Assembly: GCF_003344345.1 (NCBI RefSeq)
Contig: NZ_QPIP01000022.1
Location: forward strand, 1-29,460
Length of the DNA stretch: 29,460 nucleotides
Reading direction: 5' to 3'
Source: Wolbachia endosymbiont of Cylisticus convexus
GTDB lineage: Bacteria > Pseudomonadota > Alphaproteobacteria > Rickettsiales > Anaplasmataceae
Numbering within the stretch: position 1 is the first letter of the stretch; every line of letters starts with the position of its first letter. The notes under the pieces were generated by a model. That model was not told where the DNA came from, did not search any database, and saw only the letters and a program-made list of their open reading frames with translations. Positions 1 to 8,540 of the stretch are shown here, piece by piece. The translations under genes and the position numbers were made by a program.

Positions 1-323
1 TTTAAAAAAATTACTTCTACTTTTGCTTTCTGTAATTCTTCAAGTAAAACCATCTGATATGCATATTTACGCGATAAACGATCAGGAGAATGAATATAGA
101 TTATGTCAATTTTACCTTCTGCTACTTTATTACGTAATTTTTCTAAGGCAGGACGAACTAAATTAGATCCACTATAGCCATTATCAACGAATTTATGTTC
201 ATCTAGCAATTCATGCCCATCTGCTTTAATTTTATTTTCTAAAGCTGAAAGTTGACTTGCAATCGTATTCTCTTGTACTTGTTTTTCTGAAGAAACTCTT
301 GCATATAAGCTTACTGTTAACAT
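1..323 (-). CDS. Serine recombinase (resolvase family), N-terminal part, runs off the left edge
   Basis: Site-specific DNA recombinase of the resolvase/invertase family, likely a phage WO-type integrase (established family; the phage link is inference). The 107 visible residues begin MLTVSLYARVSSEKQ, the classic catalytic N-terminus with the nucleophilic serine at residue 11 and Arg9. They continue with NGYSGSNLVRPALEKL and IDIIYIHSPDRLSRK, which match the conserved YSG and DRLSR motifs. The start ATG (321-323) has an excellent Shine-Dalgarno, AAGGAGG, a few bases upstream. The C-terminal DNA-binding part lies beyond base 1, so integrity cannot be judged. Its start lies inside the preceding frame (232-498), suggesting translational coupling. 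Confidence 0.9.
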   Translation of the reverse strand, partial: MLTVSLYARVSSEKQVQENTIASQLSALENKIKADGHELLDEHKFVDNGYSGSNLVRPALEKLRNKVAEGKIDIIYIHSPDRLSRKYAYQMVLLEELQKAKVEVIFL

Positions 324-498
324 TTGATCCTCCTTGAAGTTCTTTTTTATTTGCATTTACTGAATACTTTAGCACTGGCATTAATTTTGTGTAGGCGTCT
401 AATAAATATACCTCTGCCAACCTATCAGGTTCATAACTAACTCGTATGGCAAATCTTTCTTTACTGTTCATAACATTCCATTTAAATAATATGCTCAT
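232..498 (-). CDS. Small hypothetical protein overlapping the recombinase start
   Basis: An 88-residue frame beginning MSILFKWNVMNSKERF. I do not recognise the family. The first 60 or so residues look protein-like (IRVSYEPDRLAEVYLLDAY, KLMPVLKYSVN), while the last 26 lie within the recombinase coding region in another frame and are probably read only because no earlier stop occurs. The recombinase ribosome-binding site lies inside this frame. The ATG follows the stop of another short frame by two bases, so three frames are packed as an overlapping minus-strand cassette, as is common beside phage recombinases. No domain, signal peptide or membrane segment is evident. Confidence 0.5.
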   Translation of the reverse strand: MSILFKWNVMNSKERFAIRVSYEPDRLAEVYLLDAYTKLMPVLKYSVNANKKELQGGSNVNSKLICKSFFRKTSTREYDCKSTFSFRK

Positions 499-500
499 TA

Positions 501-641
501 TTAATCCACTACATTAAAGCTGATAATTAGTTCGTCATTAGCGTCATAAATAAATGGAGCTCTTACTTTTGGACATAAAAGTTTTCTGGAAATACTTTTT
601 TCAAGTTTTAAATTGTTGGCAACATTGTCGTAGGTGTATTT
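501..641 (-). pseudogene. C-terminal remnant of an unknown gene upstream of the recombinase cassette
   Basis: Reading the minus strand, about 47 open codons (KYTYDNVANNLKLEKS, KLLCPKVRAPFIYDANDELI) run to a TAA at 501-503, two bases before the ATG of the next frame. An in-frame TGA at 642-644 blocks the 5' side and no start codon with a ribosome site is visible. The tight spacing to the next gene suggests it was the preceding gene of the same phage-type operon and is now truncated. The product is unknown. Confidence 0.35.
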
Positions 642-644
642 TCA

Positions 645-908
645 AATCTCTTGGATTTTATTTGCCTAAAAATTCATCATAATTACCCAATCACTTCAAA
701 TTTTTTTGTCTAATCTTAACTCCTCTTTCCTTGACTTAATGGCAGTGAGGGCTTCTTTTGCCTTTTTTTTACTTGGTAAATTTCTTAATACTTATAGCTA
801 AATCAATTTAAAAGCACTTAAAAAATGTCAAACCTTGTACAAAATAATAAAATTTCTAGCTTTTTTGTTGTGTAGAGTTTATCATTTTTATTTAACTTTA
901 GTGAGATT
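645..908. other. Intergenic stretch with a dispersed Wolbachia repeat
   Basis: No convincing gene. Bases about 751-790 (TTCTTTTGCC then GGTAAATTTCTTAA) recur in diverged form at 22325-22363 and 22458-22494. The rest is AT-rich and separates the phage-like remnant from the aminotransferase. Confidence 0.4.
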
Positions 909-2102
909 ATGTCGGACCTTGCAAGAAGGATGTCTCTAATAAAACCATCACCTACAATCGCTGTGACCGATAAGGCAAATAGATTAAAAAGCGAAGGAAA
1001 GAAAATTTGCGTTTTAGCTGCAGGAGAGCCGGATTTTGACACTCCAGACCATGTAAAAAAGGTAGCTATTCAATCGATAAATGAAGGTAAAACTAAATAT
1101 ACTGCTGTTGATGGAACGCGTGAGCTTAAAAACGCAATAATCAATAAGTTAAAAAGAGATAACAATCTAGAATATACACTGAACCAAATCTGTGTCGGCG
1201 CTGGCGCTAAGCAGGTGCTATTCAACTTGTTTATGGCAACAATTAACTCTGGTGATGAAGCTATAATTCCAGCTCCTTATTGGGTTTCATATGTTGATAT
1301 GGTAAGCCTTTTTGGTGGTCTGCCAATTGTTGTAGAGTGCAAGCAAAACTTTAAGTTGACACCAGAATTACTGAAGAGCAAGATAACTAAGAAAACTAAA
1401 TGGTTAATTCTTAATTCACCGAACAATCCAGCAGGAATTGTCTATACATGTGATGAATTGAAAATCATAGCCCAAGTATTGCTTGAATATCCACATGTAA
1501 ATATTGTTACAGATGATATTTATGAGCACATAGTATACGATGAAAAGTTTTTTACCATTGCTCAGGTTGAACCAAAGCTTTATGATAGGGTTTTTGTGGT
1601 CAATGGAGTATCAAAAGCCTATGCAATGACAGGATGGAGAATAGGGTATATTGCAGGTAGGAGTGATGTGATAAATGCTATCTCTACACTACAGTCTCAA
1701 AGCACTTCTAACCCAAACTCGATAGCACAAGCAGCAGCAGTTGAAGCATTAAACGGTGATCATAGTTTTTTGAAAGAAAGAACAAAAATTTTTAAGGATC
1801 GTAGAGATTTTGTGGTAAAAAAGCTAAATTCTGCTCCAGGATTGTCAGCATCTATTCCACAAGGTGCATTCTATTTGTTTGTTTCATGTGAAGGTTTATT
1901 GAGTAAGAGCACAAAAAGTGGTAAAGTAATAAGTAATGATCTTGATTTTGCTGAATATTTGTTGGAAGACCATTTAGTTGCTGTTGTTCCAGGGATTGCA
2001 TTTGGTCTAGAAAATTTTATCAGAATTTCTTATGCAACCTCTCAGGAACAATTAGAAATTGGATGTAATAGCATTACTAAAGCATGTGAAATGCTAAGTT
2101 AA
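909..2102 (+). CDS. aspC: Aspartate/aromatic aminotransferase, class I PLP-dependent
   Basis: Cytosolic pyridoxal-phosphate aminotransferase, most likely moving amino groups between aspartate and 2-oxoglutarate (family knowledge; exact substrate inferred). The 397-aa length is typical of the Rickettsiales AatA/AspC subgroup. Visible signatures are AAGEPDFDTPDHV near the N-terminus, the SPNNPAGIVY segment, TDDIYEHIVYD with the cofactor-binding Asp and Tyr, and VSKAYAMTGWRIGY holding the Schiff-base lysine at residue 236. The start ATG precedes SDLARRMSLIKPSPT, the normal N-terminus for this subgroup. A SugE gene follows 48 bases later with its own promoter-like sequence, so the two need not be co-transcribed. 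Substrate specificity could extend to aromatic amino acids. Confidence 0.92.
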   Translation: MSDLARRMSLIKPSPTIAVTDKANRLKSEGKKICVLAAGEPDFDTPDHVKKVAIQSINEGKTKYTAVDGTRELKNAIINKLKRDNNLEYTLNQICVGAGAKQVLFNLFMATINSGDEAIIPAPYWVSYVDMVSLFGGLPIVVECKQNFKLTPELLKSKITKKTKWLILNSPNNPAGIVYTCDELKIIAQVLLEYPHVNIVTDDIYEHIVYDEKFFTIAQVEPKLYDRVFVVNGVSKAYAMTGWRIGYIAGRSDVINAISTLQSQSTSNPNSIAQAAAVEALNGDHSFLKERTKIFKDRRDFVVKKLNSAPGLSASIPQGAFYLFVSCEGLLSKSTKSGKVISNDLDFAEYLLEDHLVAVVPGIAFGLENFIRISYATSQEQLEIGCNSITKACEMLS

Positions 2103-2126
2103 CTTTTTAATATTCTTATGTATAAT
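2099..2126 (+). promoter_or_regulatory. Sigma-70-like promoter for the SugE gene
   Basis: TTAACT (2099-2104), a 16-base spacer, then a perfect TATAAT (2121-2126), 24 bases before the SugE start codon. The -35 box overlaps the aminotransferase stop codon. Based on consensus match only. Confidence 0.45.
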
Positions 2127-2150
2127 ATATCAGTGAGATAGAGTTAATTT

Positions 2151-2468
2151 ATGGCGTGGGTGTATTTACTATTAGCTGGTTTGGTTGAGATAATATGGAC
2201 CACAGCACTAAAATATAGCAATGGCTTTACTCGTATTATACCTGTAGTAATTATTTTAGTTAGCGGTTCTGTGAGTCTTTACTGGCTGTCATTAGCAATG
2301 AAGTCTATTCCTCTTGGTACATCTTATGCAGTTTGGACTGGTATAGGCTCTATAGGTGCAGCAATAATAGGAATAATGTTTTTTAATGACCCAGTAAGTT
2401 TTGGACGCTTGCTTTCTCTTGCTTTGGTAATACTGGGTATTGTGGGCTTGAAGGTGTTTACTAAATAA
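2151..2468 (+). CDS. sugE: Small multidrug resistance family exporter, SugE/Gdx type
   Basis: A 105-residue, four-helix inner-membrane protein of the SMR family that works as a dimer in proton-coupled antiport. The SugE/Gdx subgroup is known to export guanidinium and some quaternary ammonium compounds. The essential membrane glutamate is present at residue 13 (AGLVEIIW), and the subgroup motif GTSYAVWTGIGSIGAA sits in the third helix. The C-terminal LALVILGIVGLKV matches E. coli SugE closely. Length is exactly that expected. No guanidine riboswitch-like leader is evident in the short upstream gap, so guanidine-responsive control is not supported. Physiological substrate in this bacterium is unknown. 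Confidence 0.9.
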   Translation: MAWVYLLLAGLVEIIWTTALKYSNGFTRIIPVVIILVSGSVSLYWLSLAMKSIPLGTSYAVWTGIGSIGAAIIGIMFFNDPVSFGRLLSLALVILGIVGLKVFTK

Positions 2469-2504
2469 AAGTTAGGTATATGAATAAGCTGTCTACAAAG
2501 TTGT

Positions 2505-3017
2505 CTATTTTACCATCTCAGGACTTTCTACTAGAGTTGCCTTGGATTTTTCGGTTCTCGAAGAGGGCATTCCTATTGATTTGGCAAGTACCTTTCTAAT
2601 GTTCAATATTTCATTTTTCTCATTTTGTTGAATTAAGTTAATATCGTTTATTTTATTCACTAAACCTTTTCCTTCCTTTAAAATTTTTAAATCGCTTTCG
2701 TTGATGTGATGTTCATTGTTAAATTCTGCAACGCTCTCTTTCTTCTTTGGATGAATATTTAGAAATTCTAACACCTGGTGTTTAGCAACAGCTTGAATAA
2801 ATTTCTTATCGTGAAATCTTGAATCGTTATGTAGTTCTTCTAGGCTTTTATCATATTGTTTTGCTTCGTTTACAGTAAGTTTTATTATTTCTTCTACGCT
2901 GCTTAAAAGTTCTCTGTACAGCTTGTCGTATCTATTGCCTGTGTGTGCTGCAAATGTTTGCTCAATGTATTTTGTTATGTAGTTTTCTAGTGTGTTGTCT
3001 GCTGTGTTTATGTTCAT
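2505..3017 (-). CDS. Hypothetical 170-aa protein, helical, Wolbachia-type
   Basis: I do not recognise this family. The product is 170 residues, charged and rich in Lys, Glu and Asn, with no signal peptide or membrane segment. The sequence looks largely helical: an N-terminal segment (ENYITKYIEQTF, YRELLSSVEEIIKL) and a central KHQVLEFLNIHPKKK. A later KINDINLIQQNEKNEILNIRK stretch has coiled-coil character. It starts at an ATG with a short AAGGTGAGTG-like leader. It is divergent from the small membrane peptide at 3162-3323, and the roughly 145-base gap between them carries a strong promoter facing the peptide. Cytosolic or secreted location cannot be decided. Confidence 0.65.
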   Translation of the reverse strand: MNINTADNTLENYITKYIEQTFAAHTGNRYDKLYRELLSSVEEIIKLTVNEAKQYDKSLEELHNDSRFHDKKFIQAVAKHQVLEFLNIHPKKKESVAEFNNEHHINESDLKILKEGKGLVNKINDINLIQQNEKNEILNIRKVLAKSIGMPSSRTEKSKATLVESPEMVK

Positions 3018-3101
3018 TCACTCACCTTGCTTTTATATTATATTTTACACACGAGAAAGTTAATATTTAGTTAACCGCAGCGTTTCTAATATTGAATTTC
3101 A

Positions 3102-3129
3102 TTGAAAATTATATTATTTAAGGTATAAT
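3102..3129 (+). promoter_or_regulatory. Strong sigma-70-like promoter upstream of the small membrane peptide
   Basis: TTGAAA (3102-3107), a 16-base spacer and a perfect TATAAT (3124-3129), about 30 bases before the ATG at 3162. This is one of the best consensus promoters in the window, and it supports the short frame being expressed. Confidence 0.55.
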
Positions 3130-3161
3130 CGCTGTTACGAAGAAATAAAAGTATAAATAAA

Positions 3162-3323
3162 ATGGACTTTGTAACAAAAATAAAACTTAAGGTAAAGATG
3201 AATAAAGGTAAAATCATAAACATCCTTATCATTTGTGGTGTAATTTTTTTCATATACCTTATTCATGAACCAGTGATGGATATGGTGGAAAAAGTTATAA
3301 ATAAGATAAAAAGTCTCTTTTAA
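3162..3323 (+). CDS. Small single-pass membrane peptide, 53 aa, unknown function
   Basis: A 53-codon frame beginning MDFVTKIKLKVKMNKGK and ending in TAA at 3321-3323. A basic N-terminus is followed by one hydrophobic segment of about 16 residues (IINILIICGVIFFIYL, roughly residues 18-33), then a short amphipathic tail with alternating charges (VEKVINKIKSLF). By the positive-inside rule the N-terminus would be cytoplasmic. It sits about 30 bases after a near-consensus promoter and is divergent from the unknown gene at 2505-3017. I recognise no family. It could also be an RNA leader, but the promoter and clean transmembrane segment favour a real small protein. Confidence 0.5.
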   Translation: MDFVTKIKLKVKMNKGKIINILIICGVIFFIYLIHEPVMDMVEKVINKIKSLF

Positions 3324-3382
3324 AAAATATCCTCAGATTAGAGTAGATATTTAAAAGAGAGTTGCTTCTTGCTGATAAAACA

Positions 3383-3480
3383 CCTATAATTCCAGCTTTG
3401 AGGTAAGACTAGCATTGCAGAGAAATTTTTTCATATGGTTGCTAGCATCGCTGTTCTATACATACCAATACATATTGCGT
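3383..3480 (+). repeat. Duplicated 5' leader and start region of MFS gene 1
   Basis: From CCTATAAT through the ribosome site (TTTGAGGTAA), the TTG start and about 22 codons, this aligns without gaps to 4698-4795. Divergence is low even at synonymous positions. The remainder of the two transporter genes is much more diverged. Confidence 0.6.
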
Positions 3481-4644
3481 GTAATTCCAAATGTTGTAGT
3501 TCCTGAGTTGATGGTAAGGTTTAATATAGGAACAACAGAGATAGGACAATTTTGTGGACTATACTATATAGGTTATGTGTTAGCACATATTCCTGTGGGT
3601 ATTTTGTTGGATAGGTTTGGTTCTAAAGTTGTTGTACCAATTTGCATAGCATTAACATCTTTAGGTGCTTTGCCTTTGGTCGTTTCTAGCAATTGGAGTT
3701 GTTCTGTTGTTGGAAGAATAATTACTGGTATTGGATCCTCTGCTTCAGTACTTGGACTTTTTAAAGTGATAAGTATCTATTATTGCAGAGAAAAGTTTGC
3801 CGTAATGTTTAGTATATCAGCTATTATTGGCATTTCGGGTGGTATATTTGCCACTAAACCATTACATATCTTATTTGATAAATTTGGATGGGATTATGTA
3901 CTTATTGCATTTATAACACTTGGACTATTGCTTGCTTTAACTACTTTTATATCTATACCTAAAGCTGATACTTCAGATAGAGTAGATATTAAAAATTTAA
4001 GCAAGATTATATTCAATAAGAATGTTTTATTGGTAAGTTTGTTTGGTGGTTTTATGATTGGGCCATTAGAAGGCTTTGCAGATGCGTGGTCCACAACATT
4101 CTTGTATGAGATGTATGCTATAGATAGACACGTTGCATATAGCATTTCAAAATGGATACTAATAGGCTTTAGTCTTGGAGTTTTGTTACTTCCTCATGTA
4201 TTAGCAAAGTACCCAGGTAGGCACTATGAAATAATAATTTTTTGTGCTATGGCTATGATAATTATGTTCTTATTGCTTTTTATGTGCGATATTAATCCAC
4301 TGTTAGCATGTATATTGCTGTTCATTATCGGCTTTGCTTGTGCGTATCAAGTTGCTTTGACCGATAAAGTTGTGTCTTGTGTAAAAAATGATTCAGTAGC
4401 AAGTGCAGGATCCATAAGTAATGCTATAGTTATGAGTTTTGGTTATTTTTTTCATACCGTTATTGCAGGCATAATGAATTTTTATTGGGATGGTAAAATG
4501 GTTGATGAAATTCCATTTTATGGAGCTAATGTAATGATTAAATCTATGTCAATAATACCTGTATGCTTATTGATAGGAATGATAGGTTTTTTGTTGCTTA
4601 AAATTATAAGCTGCAAGAAGAGCTTGCCAAATTTAAAAAATTGA
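3415..4644 (+). CDS. Major facilitator superfamily transporter, copy 1
   Basis: A 409-residue inner-membrane transporter with about 12 hydrophobic segments. MFS motif A appears as GILLDRFGSKVVV (Asp66, Arg67) between helices 2 and 3. The N-terminus [15 protein letters not shown] and segment YYIGYVLAHIPVG match the tandem paralogue at 4730. The start is a TTG, chosen because a GAGG ribosome site lies upstream and because the paralogue uses the same TTG in the same context. Substrate is unknown; Rickettsiales encode many such porters for host metabolites. The gap to the second copy is 85 bases. A peptide-bond-level function cannot be assigned from sequence. Confidence 0.82.
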   Translation: MQRNFFIWLLASLFYTYQYILRVIPNVVVPELMVRFNIGTTEIGQFCGLYYIGYVLAHIPVGILLDRFGSKVVVPICIALTSLGALPLVVSSNWSCSVVGRIITGIGSSASVLGLFKVISIYYCREKFAVMFSISAIIGISGGIFATKPLHILFDKFGWDYVLIAFITLGLLLALTTFISIPKADTSDRVDIKNLSKIIFNKNVLLVSLFGGFMIGPLEGFADAWSTTFLYEMYAIDRHVAYSISKWILIGFSLGVLLLPHVLAKYPGRHYEIIIFCAMAMIIMFLLLFMCDINPLLACILLFIIGFACAYQVALTDKVVSCVKNDSVASAGSISNAIVMSFGYFFHTVIAGIMNFYWDGKMVDEIPFYGANVMIKSMSIIPVCLLIGMIGFLLLKIISCKKSLPNLKN

Positions 4645-4697
4645 TGTACTAAATCTGTTTCATGGGTAGGTTTTTGATGGTTTTCATAACTAAGGTG

Positions 4698-4795
4698 CCT
4701 GTAATCCGAAGCTTGAGGTAAAATTAGCATTGCAGAGAAACTTTTTCATATGGTTGCTAGCATCGCTATTTTATGCATATCAGTATATATTGCGC
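4698..4795 (+). repeat. Duplicated 5' leader and start region of MFS gene 2
   Basis: Partner of 3383-3480. The leader CCTGTAAT, the TTGAGGTAA ribosome site, the TTG start and the first codons are conserved at nucleotide level with no indels. Confidence 0.6.
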
Positions 4796-5965
4796 GTAAT
4801 TCCAAATATAATCGCGCCTGAATTAATAACAAAGTTTAACATAAGTATTGCAGATGTTGGTCAATTTGGTGGGCTGTATTATATAGGCTATACGCTTGCT
4901 CATATACCTGTTGGTCTTGCGCTTGATAGATTTGGGCCAAAGTTTGTTTTGCCTGCATGTATTGTCTTAACGTTTGCTGGGACGTTGCCGCTGATATGCT
5001 TTGATCAGTGGTATTACTCAATACTTGGTAGAATGATTGTTGGAATTGGATCATCTGCTTCAGCAATTGGGCTCTTCAAAGTTGCAAGCATGTATTTTTC
5101 ACAAGAAAAATCAGCAAGGATGGCTAGCTTATCCATAATAATAGGGTTACTGGGAGCAATTTATGGTGGATTACCTCTAGATTTCTTGCTCAATAAATTT
5201 GGTTGGAACTATGTTATATACACTTTCTCAGCGTTTGGTTGCTTGCTTGCCCTACTTTTATTCTTAATAACGCCAAATAGTAACATAGAGGAGAGTAGAA
5301 ATGATAATATACTTCAAGATTTAAAAACTGTACTTTTCAATAAACATATCATTCTAATCAGCTTTTTTGGTGGCTTAATGGTTGGACCACTAGAAGGTTT
5401 TGCTGATGGTTGGGCAAAGGCGTTCTTATGTGAAGCATATCAAATGACCGGAGATCTGGCATCTTCGCTTTCCTCTCTTATGTTTATAGGAATGGGAGCG
5501 GGATCATTCTTTTTAGCTTATTTACTGGAGAAGTATCCAAACAAACATTACGAGGTGATTATTGCGTGTTCTTTTGCAATGATCGCTAGCTTCCTCTTGC
5601 TTTTTACACAAGTTGGCGGTTTATATATTGCACTACCTACACTTCTTGTTATCGGCTTTGCATCTGGGTATCAGGTAATTACTATTTACAAGGCAATAAG
5701 TTATGTAAATAATAACTTGGTAGGCTTAGCTACGGCTATATCAAATATGATAGTTATGGTTTTTGGCTATTTTTTTCATACTGGAATTGCAAAGATAGTA
5801 GACTTGTGTTGGGATGGGATGGTAATACAAGGAAATCCTGTGTATGGTACTGAGTTGCTAGTAAAAGCAATATCAATTATTCCTGTATGCCTGCTTTTGG
5901 CTGTTTTTGGATTTATGTGGTTAAGGAAAAGGGCTTATGACAAGTGTTTCAGAAAGGATTTATGA
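4730..5965 (+). CDS. Major facilitator superfamily transporter, copy 2
   Basis: A 411-residue paralogue of the preceding gene with the same TTG start context and about 12 membrane segments. Motif A is [13 protein letters not shown] (Asp66, Arg67). Other shared landmarks are [30 protein letters not shown] and the C-terminal [16 protein letters not shown]. Its last 29 bases overlap the start of glyA in a different frame, so glyA translation is probably coupled to it. Co-transcription of the two porters with glyA is likely from the spacing. Substrate is unknown. The two copies differ enough to have diverged in specificity, though both keep the motif A charges. Confidence 0.82.
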   Translation: MQRNFFIWLLASLFYAYQYILRVIPNIIAPELITKFNISIADVGQFGGLYYIGYTLAHIPVGLALDRFGPKFVLPACIVLTFAGTLPLICFDQWYYSILGRMIVGIGSSASAIGLFKVASMYFSQEKSARMASLSIIIGLLGAIYGGLPLDFLLNKFGWNYVIYTFSAFGCLLALLLFLITPNSNIEESRNDNILQDLKTVLFNKHIILISFFGGLMVGPLEGFADGWAKAFLCEAYQMTGDLASSLSSLMFIGMGAGSFFLAYLLEKYPNKHYEVIIACSFAMIASFLLLFTQVGGLYIALPTLLVIGFASGYQVITIYKAISYVNNNLVGLATAISNMIVMVFGYFFHTGIAKIVDLCWDGMVIQGNPVYGTELLVKAISIIPVCLLLAVFGFMWLRKRAYDKCFRKDL

Positions 5966-7214
5966 CTCTGAAAGTAGTCTAAAGTCTTTTGATAATGAAA
6001 TTTATCAATCTATAGAAAAAGAGCTGCAACGCCAAAAATCGCAGTTGCAACTGATTGCATCGGAAAACTTTGCAAGTAAAGCAGTAATGGAAGCGCAGGG
6101 TTCTTTTCTGACTAATAAATACGCGGAAGGTTATCCTGGTAAAAGATATTACTGTGGCTGTGAATATGTGGATGAAGTTGAAAATCTGGCTATAGAGAGG
6201 CTTTGTAAGCTGTTTGGTGTTAAATTTGCAAATGTTCAACCTCACTCTGGTTCTCAGGCAAATCAAGCAGTGTTTGCTTCACTGCTTGCTCCAGGTGATA
6301 CAATACTTGGATTGTCACTGAACTGCGGTGGACATTTAACTCACGGTGCAGCACCAAACCTTTCTGGTAAGTGGTTTAAGTCGATTCAGTATACAGTTAA
6401 TAGAGATACTTATCTACTCGATATGGACGAGGTAGAAAAGCTAGCGCTGGAGCATAAACCGAAGCTAATCATTGCTGGTGCTTCTGCTTATCCAAGAAAG
6501 ATAGATTTCAAGCGCTTTCGCGAAATTGCGAATAAAGTTGGTGCGTACTTGCTTGCAGATATTGCCCATTATGCGGGACTTATTGCGGCTGACGAATATC
6601 CATCTCCTGCTGAACATGCGCATGTTATGACTTCTACAACTCATAAAACTCTACGAGGTCCTCGTGGCGGAGTGGTAATGACAAATGATGAAGCATTACA
6701 TAAAAAAATTCGGTCTGCAGTTTTTCCAGGATTGCAAGGTGGACCGCTTATGCATGTGATAGCTGCAAAAGCTGTTGCATTTAAGGAAGCATTAGCGCCA
6801 GAGTTTAAAACTTATAGTAAGAAAGTTGTGGAGAATGCAAAAGTGCTAGCTCAAGCGCTGCAAGGGCATAGTCTCGACATTATAACTGGTGGCACTGACT
6901 CTCATATAGTGCTAGTTGACTTAAGATCACGAAAATTGACCGGAAAAGACGTTGTGGATAGCCTTGAAAGGGCTGGCATTACCTGCAATAAAAACTCCGT
7001 ACCATTTGACACAGAGAAACCAACTATTACTTCAGGGCTACGTTTTGGTACCGCTGCTGAGACAACGCGCGGACTTGAGGCAGAAGATTTTAGAGAAATA
7101 GCTGATCTAATAAATGAAGTAATTCAGGGATTAATTGATGGAAATAGCACTGATATTGAAAGAGCAGTAAAAAATAAAGTTGAAAGGGTTTGTAGTAATT
7201 TTCCTATTTATTAA
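5937..7214 (+). CDS. glyA: Serine hydroxymethyltransferase
   Basis: Cytosolic PLP enzyme converting serine and tetrahydrofolate to glycine and 5,10-methylene-tetrahydrofolate, the main one-carbon source. The 425-aa length fits the family. Visible motifs are [35 protein letters not shown] (here with YYCGC), the [14 protein letters not shown] segment and [14 protein letters not shown] with the PLP lysine at residue 237. The ATG at 5937 follows AAGGAAAAGGGCTT, a good ribosome site located inside the end of the MFS gene, giving a 29-base overlap. The C-terminus SNFPIY is normal. No sign of decay. Confidence 0.97.
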   Translation: MTSVSERIYDSESSLKSFDNEIYQSIEKELQRQKSQLQLIASENFASKAVMEAQGSFLTNKYAEGYPGKRYYCGCEYVDEVENLAIERLCKLFGVKFANVQPHSGSQANQAVFASLLAPGDTILGLSLNCGGHLTHGAAPNLSGKWFKSIQYTVNRDTYLLDMDEVEKLALEHKPKLIIAGASAYPRKIDFKRFREIANKVGAYLLADIAHYAGLIAADEYPSPAEHAHVMTSTTHKTLRGPRGGVVMTNDEALHKKIRSAVFPGLQGGPLMHVIAAKAVAFKEALAPEFKTYSKKVVENAKVLAQALQGHSLDIITGGTDSHIVLVDLRSRKLTGKDVVDSLERAGITCNKNSVPFDTEKPTITSGLRFGTAAETTRGLEAEDFREIADLINEVIQGLIDGNSTDIERAVKNKVERVCSNFPIY

Positions 7215-7240
7215 TTTATTTGGCATTCAAATTTCCTTCC

Positions 7241-7268
7241 TTTACTTTGGATTAAACTATTGTATAGT
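7241..7268 (+). promoter_or_regulatory. Candidate promoter for pgk
   Basis: TTTACT (7241-7246), a 16-base spacer and TATAGT (7263-7268), 22 bases before the pgk ATG. Moderate consensus match; glyA ends 26 bases upstream. Confidence 0.35.
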
Positions 7269-7290
7269 GATTTTATAGCTCCTTAATTTT

Positions 7291-8493
7291 ATGATAAATG
7301 TACCTAGCATAGAGAGTTGTGATTTTCACAATAAAAATGTTCTGCTCAGGGTTGACTTCAATGTTCCTATAAAAGATGAAAGAATTCGTGATTCTACTCG
7401 TATTTTAAGGGCGCTACCTACCATTCAGTATTTGGCAAATGCGGGTGCAAAAGTTATTATTATCTCACATTTTGGGCGTCCAAAAGCCAAAGACAGTAAC
7501 TTATCGCTAAAAAACGTAGTTGAAACTTTATCGCAGCTGCTAAGCAAAGAAGTGGAATTTGTTGATGATTGTATTGGTGAGAGAGTACAAAGAGCAATAA
7601 ATGCGATGGGTAGAGGAGGTATAATATTACTAGAGAATCTGAGGTTTTATAAAGAAGAAGAGCAGAATGACTCAAATTTTGCTAAACAATTAGCATCTCT
7701 AGCAGATATATATGTAAATGATGCATTTTCTTGCTCTCACAGAGCTCACGCTTCTATTTCACGCATTACAGGATTTTTACCTTCTTATACAGGATTTTGC
7801 TTGCAAGATGAGCTGAAATATCTTGAGCAAGCCATATCATTTGACGCTAAACCTATTACTGCGATAGTCGGTGGAGCTAAAATATCAACTAAAATAAAAA
7901 TGCTTATAAAGCTAGCAGAAAAGGTTGATTACCTTATTCTGGGGGGGGCAATTGCTAATAATTTTTTGTTATTTAATAAAGTGAATATAGGCAAATCTTT
8001 TTTTCAAAATGGCGTTGATGACCTTTTGCATGATATTGTTGAAACAGCAAGTGAAAACAATTGTAAAATAGTTGTGCCTGAGGACGTTCTAGTTGCAGTA
8101 AACTCTGATTATAGCACTAGCATTTTAAGAAAAACCGAATCCGTTTTGGATGATGATATAATTTTAGATATAGGACCTCAAACTTTAAGCACAATAAGCA
8201 GTATAATAACAAGCAGTAAAACTCTACTGTGGAATGGACCTATTGGTGTTTTTGAACATTCGGCTTTTGCAAATGGTACAGTAGAGGTGATGAGAGTAGT
8301 AAGTAATTTGACACATAAAGGAAAATTAACCAGCATAATAGGAGGAGGGGATAGCCTATCTGCAATAAATGCAGCAGGTCTCACTGATAAAGATTTTACA
8401 TATATTTCAACTGGTGGAGGAGCATTTTTAAGTTGGCTAAATGGTGATAAGATGCCAGGACTGCGATCGACTGACCTTACCCAGAAAAAGTAG
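7291..8493 (+). CDS. pgk: Phosphoglycerate kinase with an IS-encoded C-terminal tail
   Basis: Glycolytic/gluconeogenic enzyme interconverting 1,3-bisphosphoglycerate plus ADP and 3-phosphoglycerate plus ATP. At 400 aa it has family-typical length. Signatures include LLRVDFNVPIKDERIRD (substrate-binding Asp and Asn), HFGRPK, the LGGAIANNFL segment and, near the C-terminus, GGGDSLSAINAAG and STGGGAFLSWLNGDKMPGL. Codons 391-393 are CTG CGA TCG; from there the frame enters the terminal repeat of an IS3-family element at 8472 and ends DLTQKK with a TAG at 8491-8493 inside the repeat. Removing the element restores Ser-Thr-Ser-Ile-Ser and a TAA, so only the last few residues changed. The enzyme is probably functional. 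Confidence 0.95.
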   Translation: MINVPSIESCDFHNKNVLLRVDFNVPIKDERIRDSTRILRALPTIQYLANAGAKVIIISHFGRPKAKDSNLSLKNVVETLSQLLSKEVEFVDDCIGERVQRAINAMGRGGIILLENLRFYKEEEQNDSNFAKQLASLADIYVNDAFSCSHRAHASISRITGFLPSYTGFCLQDELKYLEQAISFDAKPITAIVGGAKISTKIKMLIKLAEKVDYLILGGAIANNFLLFNKVNIGKSFFQNGVDDLLHDIVETASENNCKIVVPEDVLVAVNSDYSTSILRKTESVLDDDIILDIGPQTLSTISSIITSSKTLLWNGPIGVFEHSAFANGTVEVMRVVSNLTHKGKLTSIIGGGDSLSAINAAGLTDKDFTYISTGGGAFLSWLNGDKMPGLRSTDLTQKK

Positions 8494-8502
8494 AGAGGAA
8501 GT
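8472..8502 (+). repeat. Left terminal inverted repeat of IS3 copy 1
   Basis: 31 bases identical to the reverse complement of 9597-9627. It encodes the last codons and stop of pgk. Confidence 0.85.
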
Positions 8503-8540
8503 TAAGGCATTTTTATTATGAAAATGATGAATCAAATTTC

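Noticed and set aside
2469..2504. Guanidine riboswitch controlling sugE
   Set aside because: The gap upstream of sugE (2103-2150) is too short and holds a plain promoter; no conserved riboswitch fold is visible.
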